Shown here: in pieces, positions 32,972 to 41,193 of the stretch | Numbering within the stretch: position 1 is the stretch's first letter | How the letters are laid out: each line of letters starts with the position of its first letter | Source: Enterocola sp045654205 | Lineage (GTDB): Bacteria; Bacteroidota; Bacteroidia; Bacteroidales; Paludibacteraceae | Length of the DNA: 64,000 nt | Assembly: GCA_045654205.1 (NCBI GenBank) | Contig: JAZOMZ010000013.1 | Span: 1-64,000, forward strand | Direction: 5' to 3' | Made by a program: the position numbers and the translations under genes | Notes under the pieces: generated by a model | What the model was told of the DNA's origin: nothing | Database searches by the model: none | The model's input: the letters and a program-made list of their open reading frames with translations, nothing else

Positions 32972-35900
32972 TTATCTAACTACGTATTTTAAAGTAACCT
33001 TAGTAGCTGGAGTTTTTACCTCTACTAAGTATTGACCAGGCAAGTCTTGAGATAAGAATTCAACCTTACTTCTTCCATTTGATTCTATTGAATAGTAGAT
33101 TTTACCTACTTTATCATAAACCTTAATTTCTGCATTTTCCATTGGCAAATTCAAAACTTCAACCCTTTCACGTGGACCTACTATAGATGGCATTAACATA
33201 GGTGTAGGTAGTTCATCACCATCGAAACTATATGTTTGTGTGCCATAAATACATTTACATGCCACATCATTTGTTTGTGTTGGTAATTCAATGCGAGCAT
33301 AATAGTCTCCTGTTCCAAGAAGTGAACGGTCTATAGTATAAGAGTAACCATTGCCTACTACTTGTGGGTTACCATTATCTGTTATTCTATACCATTTAAC
33401 GTCTTTTTCTTCAAATACATAGCCTTGTGCTTTAATTTCATTTACATTAAGCATTAGTAGCCAATCGTACTTGTTTACAGATGGTGCATTTTTACATGCA
33501 TCGGTATTTTCTGGACTTGGACATTGAACAATCAGTGTTTCAGCTTCGCCTTTTGCTGTTTTATCACAAATTGTTGTTAGAGCAAAGCGAACTTGAATAG
33601 TTTCTTGTTTTGGAACGATTTGTCCATTGTAAGTTTCCCATTCTCCGTTAAAGTTTACTTCCCACCAAGATTCTTTTATTTCTGCTATTTTACCTTCTTG
33701 TTGAGATATTGCTTCTTTTATTGCATTATCAGACTCGGTTAGCTTAAGTTTACTACCCCATACTGCTATAGGTTGTACTTCCATTGTTGGGATTTCTGGT
33801 GTTGTGTGTTGTTCGCAATAGTTTTCTGTAAATAGTGCTATTACAGTTGAGTCACTTACTAGTTCTATAACTATTTCTTTTTCGGTCAAACCATTATCCC
33901 ACTTATCAAAGTCATAACCAAATTTTGGGGTTGCTATTACTACTACTTGTGTTCCGTAATCGTAAGTACCACTACCTGTTACTACTCCCATAACATTTTC
34001 TTGTGGTTTTGCGGTAAGAGTATATTTCTTCTTAACACTGCTATAGGTTGCAGTATAGGTTTGAGAACCTGTTACTGGTGTGATAGTTGGTGTCCAACCT
34101 GCAAATGTGTATGTAAATTCAGTAGTCGCAGGTTTGGTTGGGGTTTCACCGTTGTACTTAGGTGTTTCTCCGTAAGTTACGTTGCTGCGTTGAAGTTCTG
34201 TTCCATCCTCATTTTGGAAGATGATTTCATATTGTTTCTTAACAGCATTGAATATTGCAGTGTAAGTTTGTGCACCTGTTACTGGTGAGATAGTTGGTGT
34301 CCAACCTGCAAAGGTGTAATTAAATTCTGCAGATGCAGGTTTGGTTGGTGTTGCGCCTGAGTAAACAGGAGTTTCTCCATAAGTTACGTTGCTGCGTTGA
34401 AGTTCTGTGCCATCTTCGTTTTGGAAGATTACTTCGTATTGGTTTTTAACACTGCTATAAGTTGCGGTGTAGGTTTGTGCGCCTTCTACTACTGTGATGC
34501 TTGGAGACCAACCAGCAAAGGTATAGGTAAATTCTGCAGTTGCTTCTTTTACTGGAGTTTCACCGTTATATTTAGGTGTTTCACCGTAAGTAACATTGCT
34601 GCGTTGTAGTTCAGTACCATCTTCGTTTTGGAAGATTACTTCATATTGTTTCTTAACTACATTGTATGTTGCAGTATAAGTTTGAGAACCTATTACAGGT
34701 GAAATAGCTGGTGTCCAACCTGCAAAGGTGTATGTAAACTCTGCAGTTGCTGGTTTGGTTGGTGTTGCACCGTTATATTTTGGTGTTTCACCGTAAGCAA
34801 CATTGCTACGTTGAAGTTCTGTTCCGTCTTCGTTTTGGAAGATTACTTCGTATTGGTTTTTAACACTGCTATAGGTTGCGGTGTAAGTTTGAGCACCTTC
34901 AACTACGGTAATTGCAGGTGACCAACCAGCAAAGATGTAAGTAAACTCAGCTGTTGCAGCCTTGGTTGGGGTTTCACCGTTGTAAACAGGTGTTTCGCCG
35001 TAGGTTACATTGCTACGTTGTAGCACGGTACCATCTTCATTTTTGAAGATAACCTCGTATTGCTTCTTAACTGAACTGTAAGTTGCGGTATAAGTTTGTG
35101 CACCAGTTACTGGTGTGATAGTTGGTGTCCAACCTGCAAAAGTGTAAGTAAACTCTGCGGTTGCTGGTTTGGTTGGTGTTGCGCCATTATATTTAGGAGT
35201 TTCTCCATAAGTTACGTTGCTACGTTGTAGTTCTGTACCGTCCTCATTTTGGAAGATTACTTCGTATTGATTCTTAACACTGCTGTAAGTTGCTGTGTAG
35301 GTTTGTGCACCTTCAACTAGTGTGATACTTGGTGACCAACCAGCGAAGGTGTATGTAAATTCATAAGTCGCAGGTTTGGTTGGAGTTGCGCCTGAGTAAA
35401 CAGGAGTTTCACCATATGTTACATTGCTACGTTGAAGTTCTGTTCCATCCTCATTTTGGAAGATTACTTCATATTGGTTCTTAACACTACTATAAGTTGC
35501 AGTGTAGGTTTGTGCACCTTCAACCATTGTGATAGCAGGTGACCAACCAGCGAAGGTATAAGTAAACTCTGCAGTTGATTCTTTTACTGGAGTCTCACTA
35601 GCGTAAACAGGAGTTTCACCGTATGTTACATTACTGCGTTGAAGTTCTGTGCTATCTTCGTTTTGGAAGATTACTTCGTATTGGTTTTTAACACTGCTAT
35701 AGGTTGCTGTATAAGTTTGAGCACCTTCAACCATTGTGATAGCAGGTGACCAGCCAGCAAAGGTATAAGTAAACTCAGCAGTTGCTGCTTTTACAGGAGT
35801 CTCACCGTTATATTTAGGTGTTTCGCCGTAAGTTACGTTGCTGCGTTGCAATTCTGTACCGTCTTCGTTTTGGAAGATGATTTCATATTGTTTCTTAACT

Positions 35901-37576
35901 GCATTGTATGTTGCAGTGTAAGTTTGTGCTCCTGTTACTGGTGAGATAGTTGGTGTCCAACCTGCAAAGGTGTAAGTAAACTCTGCAGTTGCTGCTTTTT
36001 CAGGAGTAGCACCAGCGTAAACAGGAGTTTCTCCATAAGTTACGTTGCTACGTTGAAGTTCTGTACCATCTTCGTTTTGGAAGATTACTTCGTATTGGTT
36101 TTTAACACTGCTGTAAGTTGCAGTATAGGTTTGAGCACCTTCAACTATGGTAATTGCAGGAGACCAACCAGCGAAGGTATAAGTAAACTCTGCGGTTGCT
36201 GCCTTGGTTGGAGTTTCACCAGCGTAAACTGGGGTTTCACCGTAAGTTACATTGCTACGTTGAAGTTCAGTACCATCCTCGTTTTGGAAGATGATTTCAT
36301 ATTGGTTCTTAACTGAGCTGTATGTTGCGGTGTAAATTTTAGCACCCTCAACCATTGTTATTGCAGGTGACCAACCAGCAAATGTGTAAATATACTCTGC
36401 AGTAGCGGCTTTGGTTGGAGTAGCACCAGAGTAAACTGGAGTTTCTCCGTATGTAACATTGCTACGTTGAAGTTCAGTACCATCTTCATTTTGGAAGATA
36501 ATTTCGTATTGGTTCTTAACACTGCTGTATGTTGCGGTGTAAATTTTAGCACCTGTTACAGACTCAACTGTAGGAGTCCATCCTGCAAAGGTATAAGAAT
36601 ATTCTGCAGTAGCAGCTTTTGTAGGAGTCTCACCAGAGTAAACTGGAGTTTCTCCGTAAGTAACGTTGCTGCGTTGAAGTTCTGTTCCGTCCTCATTTTG
36701 GAAGATTACTTCATATTGGTTCTTAACACTACTATAAGTTGCAGTGTAGGTTTGTGCACCTTCAACCATTGTGATAGCAGGCGACCAACCAGCAAAGGTA
36801 TAAGTAAATTCTGCAGTTGCTTCTTTTACTGGAGTTGCACCATTATAAACTGGAGTTACTCCATAAGCATGTTGTGAACTTTGCAACACATCGCCATTAT
36901 CGTTTACAAAAGAAACGGTATAACTATTCACAGAACTTGTAAACATCGCCGTGTACACCTTAGATTCTGTTACCAAGGTAAGCTCACTATCCCATCCCGT
37001 AAACGCATAAGCATATTGTGCAGTAGAAGATTTTGTAGGATTTTCACCCTTAAAAGAAGGCATTGTTCCATACTCCAAAACTTCGCTTTGCAACACAGTG
37101 CCATCGTAATTAACAAATTGAATGGTATATTTCTGAGTTTGTTGAGAATAAGTAGCCGTATAAGTTACATTGTCCACCACTGGCGACATAGTAGGTTCCC
37201 AACCGTTAAAAGTGTAAATGTATTGAGCTGTAGATTCACGCGTTGGAGTTTCACCCGTGTATGTAGGCATTTCCCCCTCACTCATTTCTGACGATTGCAA
37301 CACCGTACCATCATAATTTACAAACTGAACAGTAAACAACACTTCTTCTGAAAAAATCAGAGTACGGACATTTGGCATAGAAACACCATCTTTTCTTAAC
37401 ACAGACATTTCTGCCTTGCCATCAGGCATGTTGTTAATATCCACATGTTGAACATTTTTGATTAGGTAGGAAGTTTTATTTCCACCAAACTCCAATGCCA
37501 CAAAACCTGTTACGTCATTGGCAAACAATGCAAATACACAAAACAGGGCGCAAAAAAATGCGTAAATTCTTCTCAT
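32972..37576 (-). CDS. Giant InlB B-repeat (Listeria-Bacteroides repeat) adhesin with T9SS sorting domain
   Basis: 1534 residues from the ATG at 37576; the 19 extra in-frame residues upstream would precede and spoil the signal peptide MRRIYAFFCALFCVFALFA. After a short N-domain come sixteen consecutive 69-residue repeats with the pattern YEVIFQNEDGTELQRSNVTY...FAGW..., then one divergent repeat (YTLTAKPQENVMG). A ~290-residue region and a C-terminal type A T9SS domain (about 80 residues, ending VEVKTPATKVTLKYVVR) complete it. It should be secreted by T9SS and fixed to the surface as a long fibre-like adhesin. First gene of a five-gene minus-strand cluster. Confidence 0.9.
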   Translation of the reverse strand: MRRIYAFFCALFCVFALFANDVTGFVALEFGGNKTSYLIKNVQHVDINNMPDGKAEMSVLRKDGVSMPNVRTLIFSEEVLFTVQFVNYDGTVLQSSEMSEGEMPTYTGETPTRESTAQYIYTFNGWEPTMSPVVDNVTYTATYSQQTQKYTIQFVNYDGTVLQSEVLEYGTMPSFKGENPTKSSTAQYAYAFTGWDSELTLVTESKVYTAMFTSSVNSYTVSFVNDNGDVLQSSQHAYGVTPVYNGATPVKEATAEFTYTFAGWSPAITMVEGAQTYTATYSSVKNQYEVIFQNEDGTELQRSNVTYGETPVYSGETPTKAATAEYSYTFAGWTPTVESVTGAKIYTATYSSVKNQYEIIFQNEDGTELQRSNVTYGETPVYSGATPTKAATAEYIYTFAGWSPAITMVEGAKIYTATYSSVKNQYEIIFQNEDGTELQRSNVTYGETPVYAGETPTKAATAEFTYTFAGWSPAITIVEGAQTYTATYSSVKNQYEVIFQNEDGTELQRSNVTYGETPVYAGATPEKAATAEFTYTFAGWTPTISPVTGAQTYTATYNAVKKQYEIIFQNEDGTELQRSNVTYGETPKYNGETPVKAATAEFTYTFAGWSPAITMVEGAQTYTATYSSVKNQYEVIFQNEDSTELQRSNVTYGETPVYASETPVKESTAEFTYTFAGWSPAITMVEGAQTYTATYSSVKNQYEVIFQNEDGTELQRSNVTYGETPVYSGATPTKPATYEFTYTFAGWSPSITLVEGAQTYTATYSSVKNQYEVIFQNEDGTELQRSNVTYGETPKYNGATPTKPATAEFTYTFAGWTPTITPVTGAQTYTATYSSVKKQYEVIFKNEDGTVLQRSNVTYGETPVYNGETPTKAATAEFTYIFAGWSPAITVVEGAQTYTATYSSVKNQYEVIFQNEDGTELQRSNVAYGETPKYNGATPTKPATAEFTYTFAGWTPAISPVIGSQTYTATYNVVKKQYEVIFQNEDGTELQRSNVTYGETPKYNGETPVKEATAEFTYTFAGWSPSITVVEGAQTYTATYSSVKNQYEVIFQNEDGTELQRSNVTYGETPVYSGATPTKPASAEFNYTFAGWTPTISPVTGAQTYTAIFNAVKKQYEIIFQNEDGTELQRSNVTYGETPKYNGETPTKPATTEFTYTFAGWTPTITPVTGSQTYTATYSSVKKKYTLTAKPQENVMGVVTGSGTYDYGTQVVVIATPKFGYDFDKWDNGLTEKEIVIELVSDSTVIALFTENYCEQHTTPEIPTMEVQPIAVWGSKLKLTESDNAIKEAISQQEGKIAEIKESWWEVNFNGEWETYNGQIVPKQETIQVRFALTTICDKTAKGEAETLIVQCPSPENTDACKNAPSVNKYDWLLMLNVNEIKAQGYVFEEKDVKWYRITDNGNPQVVGNGYSYTIDRSLLGTGDYYARIELPTQTNDVACKCIYGTQTYSFDGDELPTPMLMPSIVGPRERVEVLNLPMENAEIKVYDKVGKIYYSIESNGRSKVEFLSQDLPGQYLVEVKTPATKVTLKYVVR
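34025..37336 (-). repeat. Sixteen tandem 207-bp coding repeats
   Basis: 3312 bp, exactly 16 x 207 bp, each coding 69 residues. The outermost three (5' end of the gene) are diverged; units 4-16 are nearly identical in residues, with two alternating forms of the FAGW segment (SPAITMVEGAQ and TPTISPVTGAQ). Synonymous differences between units are common, so the array is not freshly duplicated. Confidence 0.95.
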
Positions 37577-37638
37577 AATATATCGTTTTTTATTATTTTC
37601 TATTACAATAGTAACATCATAATTCTGTGTCAACCATA

Positions 37639-37675
37639 GCCCTTTTTGAACCTAATTTATAGTTCAAAAATGGGC
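37639..37675. other. Hairpin in the adhesin leader
   Basis: GCCCTTTTTGAAC at 37639-37651 pairs with GTTCAAAAATGGGC at 37662-37675 (13 bp with one bulge). It lies between the terminator of the upstream ncRNA and the adhesin start codon and has no T-run on the minus strand. Confidence 0.5.
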
Positions 37676-37677
37676 AT

Positions 37678-37711
37678 AAAAAAAACGTGGACCCGACAGT
37701 TGTCGTTCCAC
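37678..37711 (-). terminator. Rho-independent terminator of the ncRNA
   Basis: On the minus strand GTGGA, AA-mismatch, CGAC, loop AACT, GTCG, GG, TCCAC, then G and eight T's (37678-37685). Confidence 0.8.
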
Positions 37712-37976
37712 ATTTCAGTGGCCTTCGCATTGCCTAATATCAATAGAACAGACAACGCAAAGCCCACGCCGATATAAGTAAGCATACTATACAACAAAGT
37801 ATAGATATGCCATATACATACCCATATCCCGCAAGCATTTATCGTTGCTATATTCTGATTGATATAATTAGAAAGTTGCGAAGTTTCTGAAATGTCAGAA
37901 CATGCGTAATAAACGCTCACATATCCCCACGCCCTTTGTTCAACGCTCTACACTCCTAATCGGCGTGGGTACTATT
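37678..37976 (-). ncRNA. Free-standing structured RNA, about 300 nt, upstream of adhesin operon
   Basis: Bounded by a Bacteroidetes promoter (37983-38011) and a strong terminator (37678-37711), with no convincing protein. The 5' end has CCCACGCC, which can pair with two later GGCGTGGG blocks (at about 37926-37933 and 37762-37769). Further hairpins are TTCTGA/TCAGAA (37885-37900) and GCATATCTATAC/GTATAGTATGC (37781-37810). The layout resembles the Bacteroidales-1 type of conserved RNA, but I cannot verify the family. It could also act as a leader for the adhesin gene 100 bp downstream. Confidence 0.55.
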
Positions 37977-37982
37977 TACTTG

Positions 37983-38011
37983 CAAATATAATGTAAATAT
38001 TTAAAAATCAA
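37983..38011 (-). promoter_or_regulatory. Promoter of the ncRNA
   Basis: On the minus strand TTG (38009-38011), 18 nt, TATATTTG (37983-37990). The predicted RNA start is near 37976. The rest of 37577-38043 holds the ncRNA and leader hairpin and no gene. Confidence 0.65.
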
Positions 38012-38043
38012 TTAAATTCTCTTAAAATTTATTTATTTTTCTC

Positions 38044-38823
38044 CTACAACAATCTCATCGCTTCTGGGCAGGTGCAGTGAGAGGTGTTTATGATGGTTGA
38101 GTGAGTGAGAGAAGATTTTACTTCAAGGAAAGACGCAACCTCAGCAGTTACTTGTTCCGATTCTACTATGTGCAAGCCTCCTGTGTAGCGTAGCACATTT
38201 TCTATGCCTGTAAACTCGCGGCAAGCAGACACAATATTTCCATAGCCACCATGTGAGCAAGGAGAAATTATTTCCAGACCATCTTCTGTTACTATGCACA
38301 AATGCAATTCGTGAGAAAAATCATCAGGAAAAATTTCACCATCAACCTCAGCAGTTAAAAATTTATTGCCGTAAGGCTGTGGGAAACCAAAATTTTTATT
38401 TCCAACAAGGGCTATCCCCGGATTTATCCAACAATTTTCACTTACAATGCGAAAACGATTGCTATATTTTTCTAAAAGTTCTAAATCTGTGCCAATATTT
38501 CTAAGTCCTTTGTCGCCACGGCAAGAATGAAACTTTTTGTCGAAAACGTTTCCCGATAGGTAAATTGGGCAATGAGTCTGAGAAATCAAATGTTTTAGGC
38601 CTCCTGTATGGTCACGATGCCCATGAGAAAGCACCGCAAAGTCTATCTCTGAAATATTAATACCTAAAAGTTCTGCATTTTTCAAAAAATTGTCAGACAC
38701 ACCTGTGTCAACCAAGATTTTTAAACCTTGAAACTCTATATATAAGGAATAGCCATGCTCTGTTAAAAATTCTGGGCATTGGGTATTGGAATAATTGTCT
38801 GAAAGTACTGTAATTTTAACCAT
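38044..38823 (-). CDS. MBL-fold metallo-hydrolase
   Basis: 259 residues. The metal-binding motif SHGHRDHTGG (HxHxDH, residues about 66-75) is intact, with upstream VDTGVSDNF and downstream HGGYGN. The sequence is closest in pattern to the family that includes the 7,8-dihydropterin-6-yl-methyl-aminobenzene phosphate synthase-like hydrolases. The C-terminal residues HCTCPEAMRLL follow a typical GGLH(I) segment. Substrate unknown. It is divergent from pnp with about 97 bp between the starts. Confidence 0.85.
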   Translation of the reverse strand: MVKITVLSDNYSNTQCPEFLTEHGYSLYIEFQGLKILVDTGVSDNFLKNAELLGINISEIDFAVLSHGHRDHTGGLKHLISQTHCPIYLSGNVFDKKFHSCRGDKGLRNIGTDLELLEKYSNRFRIVSENCWINPGIALVGNKNFGFPQPYGNKFLTAEVDGEIFPDDFSHELHLCIVTEDGLEIISPCSHGGYGNIVSACREFTGIENVLRYTGGLHIVESEQVTAEVASFLEVKSSLTHSTIINTSHCTCPEAMRLL

Positions 38824-38871
38824 AATGCAAAAATAATAAAATTAAGTTGTCTTTTTACGAAAATTATTTTT

Positions 38872-38879
38872 TATCTTTG
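38872..38879 (+). promoter_or_regulatory. -7 box of pnp
   Basis: TATCTTTG, 41 bp before the pnp ATG. A TTG lies upstream with spacing slightly longer than consensus. Confidence 0.4.
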
Positions 38880-38920
38880 CTTGATTTTAAGAGTTTAAGA
38901 CTTATTTTAAAGAAATTATT

Positions 38921-41083
38921 ATGAATGTAGTTACAAAAACCATCACATTGGCTGATGGAAGAGAAATCAGCATCGAGACTGGAAAACTAGCTAAACAAGC
39001 TGACGGTGCTGTTATGGTTCGCATGGGAAACACCATGCTTTTAGCTACGGTTTGTTCTGCACAAGATGCAGTTCCTGGCACAGACTTCATGCCACTTACC
39101 GTTGAGTATAAAGAAAAATTTGCTTCTGCAGGACGCTTCCCAGGAGGTTTCACTCGTAGAGAAGGTAAAGCATCAGATTACGAAATCTTAACTGCACGTC
39201 TTGTAGACCGCGCACTTCGTCCTTTATTCCCAGATGATTATCACGCAGACACTTTCGTAAACGTAACACTATACTCTGCAGATGGTGTTGATATGCCAGA
39301 CGCACTTGCTGGTCTTGCTGCTTCTGCTGCTATCGCAGTTTCTGATATTCCATTCAATGGTCCTATTTCAGAAGTTCGCGTGGCTTGCATCGATGGCGAA
39401 TTTGTTGTTAACCCAACATTTGCTCAACTAGAAAAAGCAGACCTTGATATTATAGTAGCTGCTACACTAGACAACATTATGATGGTGGAAGGTGAAATGT
39501 ACGAAGTTTCTGAAGCAGATCTTCTAAATGCTATCCGCACAGCTCACGAAGCTATCAAACCTCACTGCCAAGCTCAACTTGAACTTATGGAAGCAGTAGG
39601 TAAAACAGTTAAACGCGAATATTGTCACGAAGTGAACGATGAAGATTTGAGAAAAGACGTTCGCGAAAAAACTTACGCTAAAACTTACGAACTAGCAAAA
39701 TCTTGCAACACAGACAAACATTCTCGTGGCGAAAACTTCAAAGCAGTTCGCGAAGAATATAAAGCAACTTTCTCTGAAGAAGAACTAGAAGAAAAAGCTG
39801 CTCTTATCGACCGCTACTATCACGATGTAGAAAAAGAAGCTATGCGCCGTGCTATCCTAGACGAAGGCATCCGCTTAGACGGTCGTAAAACTACTGAAAT
39901 TCGTCCTATCTGGTCAGAAGTAGGTTATCTACCTGGACCTCACGGTTCTTCTATCTTTACCCGTGGTGAAACTCAATCTTTATGTACTGTTACTCTTGGT
40001 ACAAAACAAGATGAAAAAATCATCGACGAATCTTTAGTTCAAGGTAAAGAACGTTTCTTACTTCACTACAACTTCCCTCCATTCTCAACAGGTGAAGCTC
40101 GTGCTCAACGTGGTGTTGGTCGTCGTGAAATTGGTCACGGTAACCTTGCTTGTCGTGCACTTAAAGGCATGATTCCAGACAATTATCCATACGTAGTACG
40201 CGTTGTTTCTGATATTTTAGAATCAAACGGTTCTTCATCTATGGCTTCTGTATGTGCTGGTACTCTTGCACTTATGGACGCAGGTGTACAAATCAAGAGA
40301 CCAGTTTCTGGCATTGCAATGGGTCTTATCTCAGAAAACAAAGGTACAAACTACGCAGTACTTTCAGATATTTTAGGTGACGAAGACCACTTAGGTGATA
40401 TGGACTTCAAAGTAACTGGTACAGAAAATGGTATCACTGCTACTCAAATGGACATTAAAGTAGATGGTCTATCTTACGAAATCCTAGAAAGAGCACTTGC
40501 TCAAGCTCGCGAAGGTCGTATGCACATTCTTGGCAAAATCAAAGAAACTATTGCTGAGCCACGCGAAGACCTTAAACCACATGCTCCACGTATTGTTACT
40601 ATCAACGTACCAAAAGACATGATTGGTGCAATCATTGGTCCTGGTGGTAAGATTATCCAAGCAATGCAAGCAGAAAGTGGTGCTAGCATCTCTATCGAAG
40701 AACAAGACAACTGTGGTGTTGTAGAAATCGCTGCAAACAACAAAGAATCTCTAGACTGCGCAGTACGCAAAGTGAAAGCTATCGTTGCAGTTCCAGAAGT
40801 AGGCGAAACATACGATGCAGTAGTAAAATCTATCATGCCATACGGTGCATTCGTAGAGTTTATGCCTGGTAAAGAAGGTTTACTTCACATTTCTGAAATC
40901 AGCTGGGCTCGTATCGAAGATATGGAAAAAGCTGGTCTTAAAGAAGGTGACAAAATAGATGTAAAACTTCTAGAAATAGACAAGAAAACAGGTAAATTTA
41001 AACTTTCTCACAAAGTTTTAACTCCTCGCCCTCCACGCCCTGCAAAACCAGAGGCTAAGGCAGAAGAAAAACCTGCAGAATAA
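38921..41083 (+). CDS. pnp: Polyribonucleotide nucleotidyltransferase (PNPase)
   Basis: Phosphorolytic 3'-5' exoribonuclease of mRNA decay. The 720-residue protein has two RNase PH domains (about 1-215 and 305-545, with FPPFSTGEARAQRGVGRREIGHG), a linker helix domain, a KH domain near 560-620 (IGAIIGPGGKIIQAMQ) and an S1 domain near 625-700 (GAFVEFMPGKEGLLHISEIS). Complete and of standard length. It stands alone between a divergent MBL gene and its own terminator. Confidence 0.98.
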   Translation: MNVVTKTITLADGREISIETGKLAKQADGAVMVRMGNTMLLATVCSAQDAVPGTDFMPLTVEYKEKFASAGRFPGGFTRREGKASDYEILTARLVDRALRPLFPDDYHADTFVNVTLYSADGVDMPDALAGLAASAAIAVSDIPFNGPISEVRVACIDGEFVVNPTFAQLEKADLDIIVAATLDNIMMVEGEMYEVSEADLLNAIRTAHEAIKPHCQAQLELMEAVGKTVKREYCHEVNDEDLRKDVREKTYAKTYELAKSCNTDKHSRGENFKAVREEYKATFSEEELEEKAALIDRYYHDVEKEAMRRAILDEGIRLDGRKTTEIRPIWSEVGYLPGPHGSSIFTRGETQSLCTVTLGTKQDEKIIDESLVQGKERFLLHYNFPPFSTGEARAQRGVGRREIGHGNLACRALKGMIPDNYPYVVRVVSDILESNGSSSMASVCAGTLALMDAGVQIKRPVSGIAMGLISENKGTNYAVLSDILGDEDHLGDMDFKVTGTENGITATQMDIKVDGLSYEILERALAQAREGRMHILGKIKETIAEPREDLKPHAPRIVTINVPKDMIGAIIGPGGKIIQAMQAESGASISIEEQDNCGVVEIAANNKESLDCAVRKVKAIVAVPEVGETYDAVVKSIMPYGAFVEFMPGKEGLLHISEISWARIEDMEKAGLKEGDKIDVKLLEIDKKTGKFKLSHKVLTPRPPRPAKPEAKAEEKPAE

Positions 41084-41096
41084 TAAACAACTAAGA

Positions 41097-41125
41097 GAGG
41101 TCACTGTTTAAGCAGTGACCTTTTT
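41097..41125 (+). terminator. pnp terminator
   Basis: GGTCACTG (41099-41106), loop TTTAAG, CAGTGACC (41113-41120), TTTTT. Confidence 0.85.
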
Positions 41126-41163
41126 CTTTGTATGTATATACCCATTAATTCAAAAAAAAATTG

Positions 41164-41171
41164 TAATTTTG
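41164..41171 (+). promoter_or_regulatory. -7 box of the YfhO-like gene
   Basis: TAATTTTG, 22 bp before the ATG at 41194. The -33 element is not clear. Confidence 0.4.
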
Positions 41172-41193
41172 GGCTCATTTTTAGATAAATAAC

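Noticed and set aside
33947..36877. Several plus-strand ORFs of 65-136 codons in the adhesin repeat region
   Set aside because: They are mirror translations of the 207-bp repeats and repeat with the same period; the minus frame has the signal peptide, domains and sorting signal.
34025..37336. Possible CRISPR-like or satellite array
   Set aside because: Period 207 bp with no spacers, continuous coding frame and synonymous variation: protein repeats.
37657..37920. 87-codon minus-strand ORF ending MWNDNCRVHVFF
   Set aside because: It lies inside the predicted ncRNA and its last codons are the terminator stem and U-run; the hairpins explain the sequence better than a protein.
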